Assembly (NCBI GenBank): GCA_963205455.1 | Contig: CAUJJL010000046.1 | Location: 1-35,292, forward strand | DNA: 35,292 bases | DNA from: Verrucomicrobiota bacterium | Lineage (GTDB): Bacteria > Verrucomicrobiota > Verrucomicrobiia > Opitutales > Opitutaceae | Direction of reading: 5' to 3' | Shown: one piece after another, positions 7,337-16,941 of the stretch | Layout: every line of letters begins with the position of its first letter | Numbering within the stretch: position 1 is the first letter of the stretch | Position numbers and translations under genes: made by a program | Notes under the pieces: model-generated | What the model was told of the DNA's origin: nothing | Databases searched by the model: none | Seen by the model: only the letters and a program-made list of their open reading frames with translations

Positions 7337-10300
7337 TTATTTTTTTGCGGGTCGATACGTCACCTTGATCTCGAGGGCGCGTGTCTCGATTTGCACGCCA
7401 ACGACAGATGGGTGAGTGCGAAGCTTCTGAAAGTCCGGCCCTGAAATCTTCCATCCCAGTGCTCCGCTCGTTTCCGCAATCGGAGCAACACGATCCTCGA
7501 ATAGGAAGCCGATGAGATTGCGCGTGGACCCTGGACACGCGTTGCAGGCCTCACGCAGGAGTTTGAGAAAAGCGGCTACCTCAGGATGGGCGGGACGAAG
7601 CAGCCAGGTAACCTGCGTGACATGATTTGCGGTGTAGATGTCCAGTGGATACACCTCCTTCACATTGATCCTGGTGCCGTCATCACCCTTGAGAATGGTA
7701 CCCAGCACCGCGAGCGAGGCATTTTCCACAAGGTTGTGACCGTAGGTTTCAAATGCTCCGGAGAACATGTTGAATGGCAGCGCCCCATCTCTTGTGGCCA
7801 GCGTGAAGGCCATCCACGGGCTGTTGTCCTTCTTTGAAAGCTTCTTCGAAAGCCCGCTTGCGATTCCGCAGATTCTAAACTGAGTCCGGTTTTCCTGATC
7901 GAGGAGCTCGGCGATCGGGAAGGTGTCCAATGCCTCAGTAAGACCCGCGTAATCGTTCAGCGGATGACCGGAGACGTAGAAACCAAGAAGCTCCTTTTCG
8001 AACCTCAGTCGCTCCGACGGGGAAAACTCCGTCCCAGATGCTCCATCCGCGGTGGCTCCTCGCGCGGTTTGCCTGATGTTGGGTCCAGGCGGGGGCGTAG
8101 CCTCCGAAAGCATGTCGAGGAATGAGTCCTGGCCCTTGGCGAGATCACGCGCCAGTGAGGATGCCTCCGCGAGAATGGCGTCGATGTCGTCGAACAGGAC
8201 TTTGCGTGCCTCTCCGGAGAAGTCGAAAGCGCCGGTTTTTACGAGATGTTCGAGCACGCGCTTGTTGAGCGCCTTCGTGTCCACCCGTCGGACAAAGTCC
8301 TGGAAGCTGGAGAAGGGGCCATTTTTCTCGCGTTCCTCTATGACTTTCCGTGCGGCGCCTTCCCCCACGCCCTTGATCCCTGCAAGACCGAACCGGATGG
8401 CGCCTCCTTTGTCTGCCGTCGACGCCCGCACCGGCGTGAAGTTCTCACGGCTTTCGTTGACGTCCGGCCCCAGCACCGTGAGACCCATGGCTTCGGCCTC
8501 GCTGATGAAGTGGGCGACTTTCTCCGAATTCCCCAGTTCGGTCGTCAGAACGGCGGCCATGAACTCCACGGGGTAATTTGCCTTTAGAAAGGCAGTCTGA
8601 TAGCTGATGACGGCATAGGCTGCCGAGTGGGATTTGTTGAATCCGTAGCTGGCAAACTTGTTGAGGAGGTCGAAGATCTCGTTCGATTTCTTTTCGTCGA
8701 TGCCGTGCAGCCGTTTTGCTCCCTCGACGAATTTCACACGTTCCTTTGCCATCGCCTCGGCGTCCTTCTTGCCCATTGCCCGGCGCAGCATGTCCGCTCC
8801 GCCCAGCGTATAGCCCGCGACGATCTTGGCGCATTCCATCACCTGTTCCTGATAAACGATGATGCCGTAGGTTTCCTTGAGGATCGGCTCAAGCAGGGGG
8901 TGGGGATAACTGACCGATGTGGGATCCTTTTTGCCCCGTGCGTAGTCGGGGATGAACGCCATCGGCCCGGGGCGGTAGAGGGCGCCGACCGCGTTGATGT
9001 CGTCGATGTTCGAAATGCCGACGAGTTTCGAGGCATTCTGCATGCCGCCGGATTCAAGCTGGAAGACCCCGACGGTTCTTCCCGAGTTGAGCAGTTCGTA
9101 GGTCCGGGGATCGTCGAGCGGAATGGCTTCAATGTCGAATTTCGGGTCCGCTGTTCGCCTGACGTTTGCAACCGCATCGGAAATGACCGTGAGGGTCTTG
9201 AGTCCGAGGAAATCCATCTTCAGCAGGCCCAGTTTGCCCACGGCATTCATGTCAAACTGCACGGTGACGTCGCCCTCCTGCAGGGTGAGCGGCACGAAAT
9301 CATCGAGCCGCCTGTCGGTAATGATGATGCCCGCCGCGTGTTTGCCGGTGTTGCGGACCATGCCCTCGAGGACGCGGGCTGATTCAACGATCCGCTTTGC
9401 GGTCGGGTTCCGGCCGATTTCTGCCCGGAGCTCGGCGCTCTTGGCAATCGCGTTCTCTAGGGAAATGTTCAACTCGTCGGGAATCATCTTCGCCAGCCTG
9501 TCCGCCTCCGCATAGGGCAGGTTATTCACGCGTGCGACATCCCGGATCACCATTTTTGCGCCCAAGGTTCCGTAGGTGATGATGTTGGCCACGCAATCCT
9601 TGCCGTACTTTTCGCGGACATAGTCGATCACCTCGCCGCGGCGACGCATGCAGAAATCGATGTCGAAGTCGGGGGGAGAGACGCGCTCCGGGTTGAGGAA
9701 GCGTTCGAAGAGCAGACCGAAACGAATCGGATCAAGATTGGTGATGCCGAGAAGGTAGGCGACGAGGCATCCGGCCCCTGAGCCACGTCCCGGACCGACG
9801 GGAATCCCATGAGATTTTGCCCACGCAATGAAATCCCAGACTACGAGGAAATAGTCGACGAATCCCGTGACCGAGATGATGGTGAGCTCGAATTCCATGC
9901 GCAGAGCCAGCAACTCCTCGCGTTCAAGGCCGCTGTAGTCCGGTGCGGATGGTTTCACTCCCGGAGCCAGGTTGGTAAGGACGGCGAGTCGTTCCGCCAC
10001 GGCGGGACGTTTCACCATTTCGGCATGTTCGATGGCGTAGCGCGATCGGAGACCGTCCACGCAAAGCTGATGGAGATAGGATCCGCGATCGTACCGGCGT
10101 GCGATTTCCACAGGCAGTGGATAGCGTGGGTACCGTTCCGAGCCCTTGGGGAAGGGGATCGTGAGATCGCACATTTCCGCAACGGCGACCGTGTTGGTGA
10201 GGGATTCCGGCACGTCCGAAAAGAGCGCCGCCATTTCATCGCGGCTTTTCAGATAGAATTGCACGCCATCGAGCTTCATCCGGTTTTCGTCGGCGATTTT

Positions 10301-10999
10301 TGTGCCGGTCTGGATGCAAAGCAGGGCATCGTGCGGGGCCGCGTCGTCCTTGTGGACATAGTGGACGTCGTTCGTGCAGATCACCTTTAGGTTGAACTTC
10401 TCGGCGATCTTCAGAAGCCCTGGAATTATTTGTCTCTGCTCGGGAATCCCATGATCCTGAAGTTCGACGAAGAAATTTTCCCGTCCAAAGATATCCACGA
10501 ACCTGGCGGCCGCCTTGCAGGCCTCGTCAAAACGATCGTGGCGCAGATGGTAAGGGATGATCGCCGACATGCAGCCCGAGAATGCGATCAGTCCGTCGGC
10601 GTATTGTGAGAGCGTTTCATAATCGGCGCGCGGCTTGTAGTAGAAGCCTTTCAGGTGTGCATCGGAGACAAGCTTGAGCAGGTTCTGGTAGCCTTGTAGA
10701 TTACGAGCGATCAGGCCGAGGTGATAGTAGTTCTTGCCGTCCTCCGCGCGCCCCAGTTTTTCGAGCCGGGAAGACTCCACCAGGTAGATTTCGCAACCCA
10801 TCAGCGGTTTGATACCTTTGGCCTTGGCGGCGTTGTAGAACTCGATTGCTCCAAACAAGTTGCCGTGATCGGTGAGGGCGATAGCCTTCATCCCGAGCTC
10901 CTCCGCCCGGTTCATCAGGCGGTCCATGCGACAGGCGCCATCGAGGAGACTGTAGTCGGAGTGAACGTGGAGGTGGACAAAATCGGCGGCGGACGGCAC
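7337..10999 (-). CDS. dnaE: DNA polymerase III alpha subunit
   Basis: The replicative C-family DNA polymerase, 1220 residues, a normal DnaE1-type length. The N-terminal PHP domain (1 to about 280) keeps the metal ligands that are altered in E. coli DnaE: HLHVHSDYS (His11, His13) and TDHGN (Asp44, His45). It may therefore bind metals and have exonuclease activity of its own. The polymerase core has GPGRGSGAG (402-410) and the catalytic pair Asp446/Asp448 in PDFDIDF, plus a third Asp in the KMDFLGLKTLT block. The helix-hairpin-helix region, an OB fold (about 1010-1090) and a divergent C-terminal tail follow. The start is a GTG at 10999: an in-frame TAG lies three codons upstream, so no earlier start exists, and no Shine-Dalgarno sequence is present. 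It is first in a probable operon with the RsmB-type gene, a methyltransferase, hemX-like and hemA. Confidence 0.97.
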   Translation of the reverse strand: MPSAADFVHLHVHSDYSLLDGACRMDRLMNRAEELGMKAIALTDHGNLFGAIEFYNAAKAKGIKPLMGCEIYLVESSRLEKLGRAEDGKNYYHLGLIARNLQGYQNLLKLVSDAHLKGFYYKPRADYETLSQYADGLIAFSGCMSAIIPYHLRHDRFDEACKAAARFVDIFGRENFFVELQDHGIPEQRQIIPGLLKIAEKFNLKVICTNDVHYVHKDDAAPHDALLCIQTGTKIADENRMKLDGVQFYLKSRDEMAALFSDVPESLTNTVAVAEMCDLTIPFPKGSERYPRYPLPVEIARRYDRGSYLHQLCVDGLRSRYAIEHAEMVKRPAVAERLAVLTNLAPGVKPSAPDYSGLEREELLALRMEFELTIISVTGFVDYFLVVWDFIAWAKSHGIPVGPGRGSGAGCLVAYLLGITNLDPIRFGLLFERFLNPERVSPPDFDIDFCMRRRGEVIDYVREKYGKDCVANIITYGTLGAKMVIRDVARVNNLPYAEADRLAKMIPDELNISLENAIAKSAELRAEIGRNPTAKRIVESARVLEGMVRNTGKHAAGIIITDRRLDDFVPLTLQEGDVTVQFDMNAVGKLGLLKMDFLGLKTLTVISDAVANVRRTADPKFDIEAIPLDDPRTYELLNSGRTVGVFQLESGGMQNASKLVGISNIDDINAVGALYRPGPMAFIPDYARGKKDPTSVSYPHPLLEPILKETYGIIVYQEQVMECAKIVAGYTLGGADMLRRAMGKKDAEAMAKERVKFVEGAKRLHGIDEKKSNEIFDLLNKFASYGFNKSHSAAYAVISYQTAFLKANYPVEFMAAVLTTELGNSEKVAHFISEAEAMGLTVLGPDVNESRENFTPVRASTADKGGAIRFGLAGIKGVGEGAARKVIEEREKNGPFSSFQDFVRRVDTKALNKRVLEHLVKTGAFDFSGEARKVLFDDIDAILAEASSLARDLAKGQDSFLDMLSEATPPPGPNIRQTARGATADGASGTEFSPSERLRFEKELLGFYVSGHPLNDYAGLTEALDTFPIAELLDQENRTQFRICGIASGLSKKLSKKDNSPWMAFTLATRDGALPFNMFSGAFETYGHNLVENASLAVLGTILKGDDGTRINVKEVYPLDIYTANHVTQVTWLLRPAHPEVAAFLKLLREACNACPGSTRNLIGFLFEDRVAPIAETSGALGWKISGPDFQKLRTHPSVVGVQIETRALEIKVTYRPAKK

Positions 11000-11168
11000 A
11001 GGGAACTAAGCAACGGCAGCGGTTCAGCACCGCAAGCGTCGAGTGAGCAAGATCAACGCAAAATCGAACCGATGGCGTTGGGAAAAAAGCGGTTGACGCA
11101 TGGCACCCCGTTTGCCCTAGTCATCGCTTTTTTCGCAAAACCGCCTACCGGCCATCCTTTCCGACGAC

Positions 11169-11366
11169 ATGTCCATTGAAATCAAAATCCGCAAGAACGA
11201 GCCCATTGACCGTGCGATCCGTCGCATGAAGAAGAAGCTCGATCGCGAGAACATCATCAAGGGTGTGCGCGCCAAGCGCTACTATGAAAAGCCCTGTGAA
11301 AAGCGCCGCCGCAAGAACAAGGTTCAGGCGTTTACGGCAATGCTCCGCCGCCGCTACGCGGACTGA
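11169..11366 (+). CDS. rpsU: 30S ribosomal protein bS21
   Basis: The 65-residue, very basic protein matches bS21 along its length: the N-terminal IRKNEPIDRAIRRMKKK, then ENIIKGVRAKRYYEKP, then a Lys/Arg-rich tail ending MLRRRYAD. bS21 sits on the 30S platform near the anti-Shine-Dalgarno end of 16S rRNA and assists initiation. Here the gene is alone, divergent from dnaE, not in the rpsU-dnaG-rpoD order of enterobacteria. A TTGACG hexamer at 11093-11098 could be a -35 box, but the sequence about 17-19 bases later does not give a convincing -10. Its own start codon has no Shine-Dalgarno sequence. A strong terminator follows 40 bases after the stop. Confidence 0.97.
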   Translation: MSIEIKIRKNEPIDRAIRRMKKKLDRENIIKGVRAKRYYEKPCEKRRRKNKVQAFTAMLRRRYAD

Positions 11367-11405
11367 GGCAAGACGAGGTGGGCTTTGGCTCGCCACTGCA
11401 AATTG

Positions 11406-11436
11406 ACCGCGCCCAGTGAACGGGTGCGGTTTTTTT
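11406..11436 (+). terminator. Rho-independent terminator of rpsU
   Basis: The stem ACCGCGCCC (11406-11414) pairs with GGGTGCGGT (11422-11430), nine pairs including one G-T, around a short loop. The stem ends directly in a run of seven T (11430-11436). It separates rpsU from the isomerase-like gene that starts 47 bases later. Confidence 0.92.
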
Positions 11437-11483
11437 AGGCCTTCACACCGGGGCCTCGGTGTGATCCGTTTCTGGCTCTCCCC

Positions 11484-12443
11484 TTGATCCCGAAATTCGC
11501 CCTTTCGACTTCGTGGTGCTCACATCGGCACACGGATGGATATGCGATGGCGATGGAAATGGCGGACCTGGGATTCAGCCAGATTGAGCTCAGCCACGGG
11601 ATTCGGATCATCCTTGTTCCGGGTCTACTTAAGGCAATCGAAGAGAAGGTGATCAGCGTGGTTTCCACGCATAATTTCTGTCCGCTTCCCGCAGGTATCA
11701 ACCAGGCGGCACCCAATCTCTTCGAGCCGTCCTCCCGGTATGCGCGGGAACGGGAGCAATGGGTGAGACATTCCAAGCGATCGATCGAATTTGCTGCACA
11801 GGTTGGCGCCGGAGCGGTTGTCTGCCATCTGGGCGCAGTTGATTTTTTTTGGACAAACCCCGCTGAGAAGCTGCGGCGCTGGATCAATGCCCAGGGATCG
11901 ACCCAGGCTTTCGCGCAGCCTCAATTTGGGAGCAGGCGGGATAGGGCCATGGAGCAAATTCGGAAGCGTCTGCCTCGTTTCTGGGATTCGCTGATTGAAT
12001 CCATCAATCGCATCGAACCGCTTGCCCGCGAGAAACGCGTGCGACTGGGATTCGAAAATCGCGAGCGACTGGAGGAGTTGCCGATCGATTCTGACTTTGG
12101 ACGGCTGTTCGAGGCTCTCGGGGCCGACTCATCCGGCGGGTATTGGCATGACACCGGTCACGCAGAGCTGAAGCACCGTAATGGGCTCATCGACCATAAG
12201 AAGCACCTCGAGACACTGGCGTCGCGTCTGATCGGATTCCATCTGCACGATGTGAATGCAGGTGGAGAGGATCATCAACCGATAGGATCCGGAAACGTGG
12301 ATTTCAGAATGATCAGTTCTTTCTGGCAGCCTCACCACACGCTCGTGCTGGAACTTTCCCCCGGTGCGTCGCCCGGCGATGTCGTTGAATCCAGGCAGCG
12401 CATCGAGGCGCTGCTGGTCGCGCGTGGATTTACGTTTCGCTAG
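11484..12443 (+). CDS. sugar isomerase/epimerase-like TIM-barrel protein
   Basis: The 319-residue protein belongs to the xylose isomerase-like / AP endonuclease 2 TIM-barrel superfamily. Recognisable parts are the first strand FALSTSWCS, GFSQIELSHG in the second, and a divalent-metal site made by Glu191 (GFENRE), Asp223/His226 (HDTGHAEL), His253/His255 (FHLHDV) and Glu290 (LVLELSPG). Such proteins isomerize or epimerize sugars, keto-sugars or inositols; the true endonuclease IV pattern is not evident. The start is taken as TTG at 11484, because the next in-frame ATG (residue 22) would delete the first strand. A run of eight T (11843-11850) lies inside the reading frame. It ends only 6 bases from the stop of the convergent ThuA-HEAT gene. 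The substrate is unknown; the neighbours suggest sugar metabolism. Confidence 0.8.
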   Translation: MIPKFALSTSWCSHRHTDGYAMAMEMADLGFSQIELSHGIRIILVPGLLKAIEEKVISVVSTHNFCPLPAGINQAAPNLFEPSSRYAREREQWVRHSKRSIEFAAQVGAGAVVCHLGAVDFFWTNPAEKLRRWINAQGSTQAFAQPQFGSRRDRAMEQIRKRLPRFWDSLIESINRIEPLAREKRVRLGFENRERLEELPIDSDFGRLFEALGADSSGGYWHDTGHAELKHRNGLIDHKKHLETLASRLIGFHLHDVNAGGEDHQPIGSGNVDFRMISSFWQPHHTLVLELSPGASPGDVVESRQRIEALLVARGFTFR

Positions 12444-12449
12444 GCGACT

Positions 12450-15400
12450 TTATTCGACGCGAAATTCAGCGATCGACCATTTGCCCGGATCACGTGTCAA
12501 CGTGTTCCTGATGACAATATAGCGCCCATGCGCGACAGCCGGGAGGCGGATGTCCATGGTCGTGCGCGATCCTTCGCCTGTAGCCAGAGGCGTACCTGGA
12601 TACGACAGATCATTGGTCACATAGACTTCGTATGCGGGCGGATAATCGTTGCGTGCGCTGCCCCGATCCAGAATCAACCGCTGGATCGGCCGCTCGCGTT
12701 TAAGGTCGACCGTGAGCTGCTGGCCTGCGGTGGCAGCGACAGACCACGCGGTTGACAGCGAATTGTCAGCCAGCGCCTTCAACTGTCCTTCGCCAGCCGT
12801 TGCCTTGAAGTCCGGCGGCCACTCCTGATTGGCTCGGATCGCGAGGACCGCGTCCTTCGCGTAGCTCGCCAGATCCGGGACATTCGAATACATTTCCGCG
12901 AGCCGCAGTGCCTCCTCGGAGGCGGTCCGGCTGAGAAGGAACAGCAGAGTTCGGCTCGTCGGAGCGCCCGGACTGACTTTGAGCAGGCGCCCGGCGGTCT
13001 GCAGATTGATTTTCCCTGGACTGGCTTCGCACGCAGTCTTGAAGTGTGCGGCGGCAGCGGACGCAGCATCCCTTCCGGCACGTGAACCCGATCCAGCTCG
13101 TTCTGCGAACTCGAGAAGTGCATCTAGCGGGCCTGCATCAGGCCAGCGTGCGAGTGCCGCAACCGCCGCCTCCGCAACTTCGGGTTCTCTGGCACTCAGG
13201 AGGCGCGTTGCGGCGGATAAGGTCGTCGCATCAGCCAGGCGTGGCAGGGCTGGCAGAAGGAGAAGTTGAGCCGCGACCCCGCCGTGCTTGAGGCGCTCAA
13301 TCAACTGAGCATTGCGATTGGAAAGATCCTGGTTGCGCAGTGTAGTCGCGATCACGGAGCGCACGGCGCGATTCCTCTCCTGAGCGTCCCTGGATTTCAA
13401 GGCCCAATCGAGCAGCGCGCCCTGCTGTTTTGGACCAGCCAGTATTTCAAGCGACTCAAGCGCTGCATTTCGGACGAGCGGATCCGTGTCCCTTTCCATG
13501 TCGAGGAGAGCGGGTATGGCCTCGAATAGTGCCCGGGATGCCAGCGCACGTATAAAAATCACCCGAACTGGCATGGAGGCCTTAACAGCGGCGTTCTGTA
13601 TGGCCTGATCGATTCCGGCGCCATTCATTGCTGCGAGCGATTCGACCGCAGCTTTCCTCTCGGCAGGATTGTGGGTTTGCGCGGCATGGGCGGCGAGAGC
13701 GTTGGCGGCTTTCTCATTCCCCGGGAGCAGTGCCAGCGCGTCGATCGCTGCGAGGCGAACGGAGGCATCGGGGTTGCCAAGGGCGGCAAGCGCGATCGGG
13801 GTTGACTGCGGTTCGCGCCGACGAGCGAGCGCGTGCAGGACGTCCGCCTGGGTGGGAACATCGAGGGTTGGCATGGCCGCCCCAAGAGCGGTGGCTGTTC
13901 CTGGATATGCCAAGGTATGAATCGCTTCCAGCGCGATTTCGCGACGATCACGAGGACCGTTCTTCAGCGTTGTGATGATGAGCGAAAGCGCAGTGGAGGG
14001 ATTCGATTTTATGACGCCGCGGAAGGCGGCAAGACGCACCGCAGGGTCTTGGGCGCTGGACGCCTCGATGCGGGAAAACGCGCTTCCTGCGACGTCTGTG
14101 GGCAGCCGATTTGCAGCCACCAGTATTGCGTTCGCGATGGCAGGCGAATTGACCTCGGTTGATGACTCGAGCGCGGCGAGCGATTCCTTTGTCGCGATCT
14201 CTCCCAGCGCTGCTGCGGCAGGGACGAGAGAAGTCGAATTGTTTTCATTCAGGAACTGACGAAGCTCAGGGACGGCCTTTGCGATGCGTCGTTTGCCGAC
14301 CGAGTGGATGACTGCATTGCGCACGTCTCCCTTGGCTTTCGCCATAGCGTCGAGAAAGAGCTGATCAACCGCCTTGCCGGGGATGGGTTCGAGTGCGAGC
14401 CGCGCGTTGTTGACCTGGGAAGCATCGAGAAGGAGCCTCGACAGGACCTGCAATGATTCCCGCTCTGCTGGCGGATTGTTCGGGATCACCTCAGCAAGCC
14501 GCTGCGAGATTGCCTGACGTGCAGCGGCGGTTGTGGACGGCTCCGCGAGCAGGGCGGCGAGGCGGGTTTCGATCGTGGCAAGTTCCTTTGGATTGAGTCT
14601 TGCCTCGGCAATTGCGTGGTCGAGCCATTCGAACGGAGCCTGGTCCATATCATAGTCCGTTCGCGCAACGGCCTCGAAGAGGGCAGGGTCGGAGGCAAGT
14701 GGAGGCGGTGCAGGACGGGCGCGTGGAGTGGCGTCGGCCTTGAGATCACCCATTGCCCATTGAATCCCTGCCAGGTAGTGGGCGAGGATGGTGGGGTTCC
14801 AGTAGATGGCGTGATTGTGTCCGAGGGAGCAGTAGAAGACCCGGCCCTTGCCATAGGTGCGCAGTTGGCTGATGGCAAAGTCGTTGTCGGTACGGACAAT
14901 CTTTGGAGCGATGTCGGGATGACGTTCACCGCTTCGGCGCAAATCGAGGCTGAGGATGACGCGGTGAGTCTTGCGCGAATAGGGAGCTTTGAGCTGATAG
15001 ATCTCGTCCTGAATCGGAAAAGAGATCGCTCCCTTGAACGCTGCGTTGAGCGGATGTGTCGGGTCCTCGTTCCATAGGGTGACATGCCAGTCGTGAGTCC
15101 ACGGATGGCTGAGAAAATACCCCCCCATCATTTCGCCGTATTCGGGCCATTTGTAACAACTGTCTGTCGCACCGTGAATGCCCACCACGCCTCCGCCGGC
15201 GAGCACGTAGTCCATGAGAGCCTTGCGGGTTTCGACGGTGTCGAAAATTTCCCCGGTCGAGCTCAGGAAGAGGAGCGCGTCGAAGCCGCGCAGGTTCTCG
15301 GCCGTGAAGACATCGGGTCTGTCGGCGACCGCGGTGCTGTAGGCGCCCGTGCGCTTGCCCATCATGTCGAATGCCTCGACGCCAGTTTCAATCGATGCGT

Positions 15401-15623
15401 GCCGATATCCCTTGGTTTGCGTGTAGATCAGGATCCGTCGTGGCTTTTCCGGCTTGGCCGGAGCGCTTGACGGCAGTGCTTCGGCGATGCGTGCGCGGTT
15501 TTCCGGTGTCACCGGATCAGAACGCAAGTGGGTCGTTGTTGAAGCAATGGCAAGGACGGTTGCCGCATGCACTGCGAGGCGTGTCGGCCTCATGAGGGAA
15601 AAAGAGAGCAATTGGGTGCGCAT
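12450..15623 (-). CDS. exported ThuA-HEAT repeat-discoidin-like multidomain protein
   Basis: The 1057-residue protein has a signal peptide (about 1-35), a ThuA/trehalose-utilization domain (about 62-292) with RRILIYTQTKGYRHAS, GGGVVGIHGATDS and GRVFYCSLGHNH, then a long Ala/Leu-rich array of HEAT-like helical repeats (about 430-900). The C-terminal 110 residues look like a F5/8 type C (discoidin) carbohydrate-binding domain, with TAWSVAATAGQQLTVDLKRE and a final SIAEFRVE strand. ThuA proteins act in disaccharide use through 3-keto-sugar intermediates in rhizobia; this extracytoplasmic, repeat-carrying form is typical of Planctomycetes and Verrucomicrobia and its chemistry is unsettled. ATG 15623 was chosen because GAGG stands 8 bases upstream and a proper signal peptide follows. 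It lies 10 bases after the Gfo/Idh/MocA gene, so the two are surely cotranscribed. Confidence 0.85.
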   Translation of the reverse strand: MRTQLLSFSLMRPTRLAVHAATVLAIASTTTHLRSDPVTPENRARIAEALPSSAPAKPEKPRRILIYTQTKGYRHASIETGVEAFDMMGKRTGAYSTAVADRPDVFTAENLRGFDALLFLSSTGEIFDTVETRKALMDYVLAGGGVVGIHGATDSCYKWPEYGEMMGGYFLSHPWTHDWHVTLWNEDPTHPLNAAFKGAISFPIQDEIYQLKAPYSRKTHRVILSLDLRRSGERHPDIAPKIVRTDNDFAISQLRTYGKGRVFYCSLGHNHAIYWNPTILAHYLAGIQWAMGDLKADATPRARPAPPPLASDPALFEAVARTDYDMDQAPFEWLDHAIAEARLNPKELATIETRLAALLAEPSTTAAARQAISQRLAEVIPNNPPAERESLQVLSRLLLDASQVNNARLALEPIPGKAVDQLFLDAMAKAKGDVRNAVIHSVGKRRIAKAVPELRQFLNENNSTSLVPAAAALGEIATKESLAALESSTEVNSPAIANAILVAANRLPTDVAGSAFSRIEASSAQDPAVRLAAFRGVIKSNPSTALSLIITTLKNGPRDRREIALEAIHTLAYPGTATALGAAMPTLDVPTQADVLHALARRREPQSTPIALAALGNPDASVRLAAIDALALLPGNEKAANALAAHAAQTHNPAERKAAVESLAAMNGAGIDQAIQNAAVKASMPVRVIFIRALASRALFEAIPALLDMERDTDPLVRNAALESLEILAGPKQQGALLDWALKSRDAQERNRAVRSVIATTLRNQDLSNRNAQLIERLKHGGVAAQLLLLPALPRLADATTLSAATRLLSAREPEVAEAAVAALARWPDAGPLDALLEFAERAGSGSRAGRDAASAAAAHFKTACEASPGKINLQTAGRLLKVSPGAPTSRTLLFLLSRTASEEALRLAEMYSNVPDLASYAKDAVLAIRANQEWPPDFKATAGEGQLKALADNSLSTAWSVAATAGQQLTVDLKRERPIQRLILDRGSARNDYPPAYEVYVTNDLSYPGTPLATGEGSRTTMDIRLPAVAHGRYIVIRNTLTRDPGKWSIAEFRVE

Positions 15624-15633
15624 GGGAAGGGCC

Positions 15634-16941
15634 TCAAAGGGTGATGTAGGGTGCGCGTCGGGGGCGGTCGAGAAGCCGCGATGCCACGGGATCCCCCACA
15701 ATTTCCTCCTTGTGGGGATCCCACTTGATGGGACGGCGCAGGAGTGCCGCGATATTGTTCAAGTGACAGACTGTTGCCGTTCGATTGCCGATCTCAACAT
15801 CGCAGATCGGGCGCTGCCGCGAGCGCATGCAGTTAAAGAAGTCGGTATGATGGTCATCGCTGACATACAGATGAGGCTCCTCCGCCCGCATCGGCCGCGC
15901 GGCGAGGGGCGCAGGATCGGTGACAAGGACATCATCGCGGCCCACCCAGATCGTTCCCTTTGTTCCCTTGAATTCGATCATGCCGTGGTCCAGGCGTTCG
16001 ACGCGCTCAACCTTGACTCCTGAGTCATAGCGATGCGTTTGGAATCGCACAGCCTCCCATCCCTTGGGAAGGAACTCGACGGGTCCGCTGTCATCCATAC
16101 CAAGCGCCCATTGGATGATGTCGAAATGGTGGGCTCCCCAGTCGCCGTTCTTCCGTCCCCCGTATTCCGTGTAGACCCTCCACCCGCCGCCGTAATTGCC
16201 TTGAACCCGTAGAGCATTGTATGGCCGCCAAGGTGTGGGCCCGAGCCAGCGGTCGTAGTCAAAGCCCTTGGGGACCGGCTGCTCATTAAGAATTCGGGGC
16301 AGGGGAAAGTTGCCGAGCACCGTGCGTATTCCTGTGATATCGCCAATCCATTTGGCGCGGACCATGGCAGCGGCCTTGCGAAACGCGGCGTTGGAGCGCT
16401 GCTGGGTGCCCGTCTGCAATACCCGGCCGCAGCGTCGGGCCGTATCCACCAGGATGCGTCCCTCGCGCACCGTGAGCGTGAGGGGCTTCTCGCAGTAGAC
16501 GTCCTTTCCCGCGATCATGGCGGCGTTCGCGATGGGTGCATGCCAATGATCAGGCACACACACGAAGACTGCATCGATGTCCCTACGTTTGAGGATCTCC
16601 TCGTGTGTGGAATAGATTGTCGGCGCCGAGCTGTCGCCGTAGGTTTGGGAGATCCGCGCCCTCGCGTGTTCCGCTGCAGTATGTGAAACATCGCACAGGG
16701 CGATGATCCGACAGTCGTCGCGTGCCAGGAGCCCGCCGATGTGCGAACTGGCGATCAATCCGTTTCCAATGACACCGAGTTGAATCCGGTTTGACGGGGC
16801 GGATTGTCCAAGCAAATGACTTCGGAAAAAGAGCGGTGCGGCGGCTGCGGCCAGGATGCCCGTGATGCCCTGGTGGAGAGCTTGGCGCCGTGAAAGCGCC
16901 GGTGAGGCAATGAGAGGTGGCGGTATGGGAGTGTGCTTCAT
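15634..16941 (-). CDS. Tat-exported Gfo/Idh/MocA-family oxidoreductase
   Basis: The 435-residue protein has a twin-arginine signal, SRRQAL at 17-22 followed by a hydrophobic Ala-rich stretch. It then has an NAD(P)-binding Rossmann fold (LGVIGNGLIASSH, about 55-67), the family hallmark CEKPLTL with Lys152 (the EKP motif), and a C-terminal substrate domain with GDWGAHHFDIIQWALGM. Members oxidize or reduce sugars and cyclitols; Tat export suggests that the cofactor is bound before transport, as in glucose-fructose oxidoreductase and GH109-type enzymes. Its pairing with the ThuA-HEAT gene recalls ThuA/ThuB of rhizobial trehalose use, where ThuB is also a Gfo/Idh/MocA dehydrogenase. A longer frame beginning at GTG 17001 is rejected in favour of ATG 16941, 24 bases before the Pro-rich start of the Tat peptide region. 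Substrate unknown. Confidence 0.88.
   Translation of the reverse strand: MKHTPIPPPLIASPALSRRQALHQGITGILAAAAAPLFFRSHLLGQSAPSNRIQLGVIGNGLIASSHIGGLLARDDCRIIALCDVSHTAAEHARARISQTYGDSSAPTIYSTHEEILKRRDIDAVFVCVPDHWHAPIANAAMIAGKDVYCEKPLTLTVREGRILVDTARRCGRVLQTGTQQRSNAAFRKAAAMVRAKWIGDITGIRTVLGNFPLPRILNEQPVPKGFDYDRWLGPTPWRPYNALRVQGNYGGGWRVYTEYGGRKNGDWGAHHFDIIQWALGMDDSGPVEFLPKGWEAVRFQTHRYDSGVKVERVERLDHGMIEFKGTKGTIWVGRDDVLVTDPAPLAARPMRAEEPHLYVSDDHHTDFFNCMRSRQRPICDVEIGNRTATVCHLNNIAALLRRPIKWDPHKEEIVGDPVASRLLDRPRRAPYITL

Noticed and set aside
7320..7538. 73-codon upstream extension of the RsmB-type gene
   Set aside because: It overlaps the end of dnaE in another frame and shows no homology; the family start is at 7319.
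8627..9382. 251-codon plus-strand open frame inside dnaE
   Set aside because: Antisense shadow of the polymerase core.
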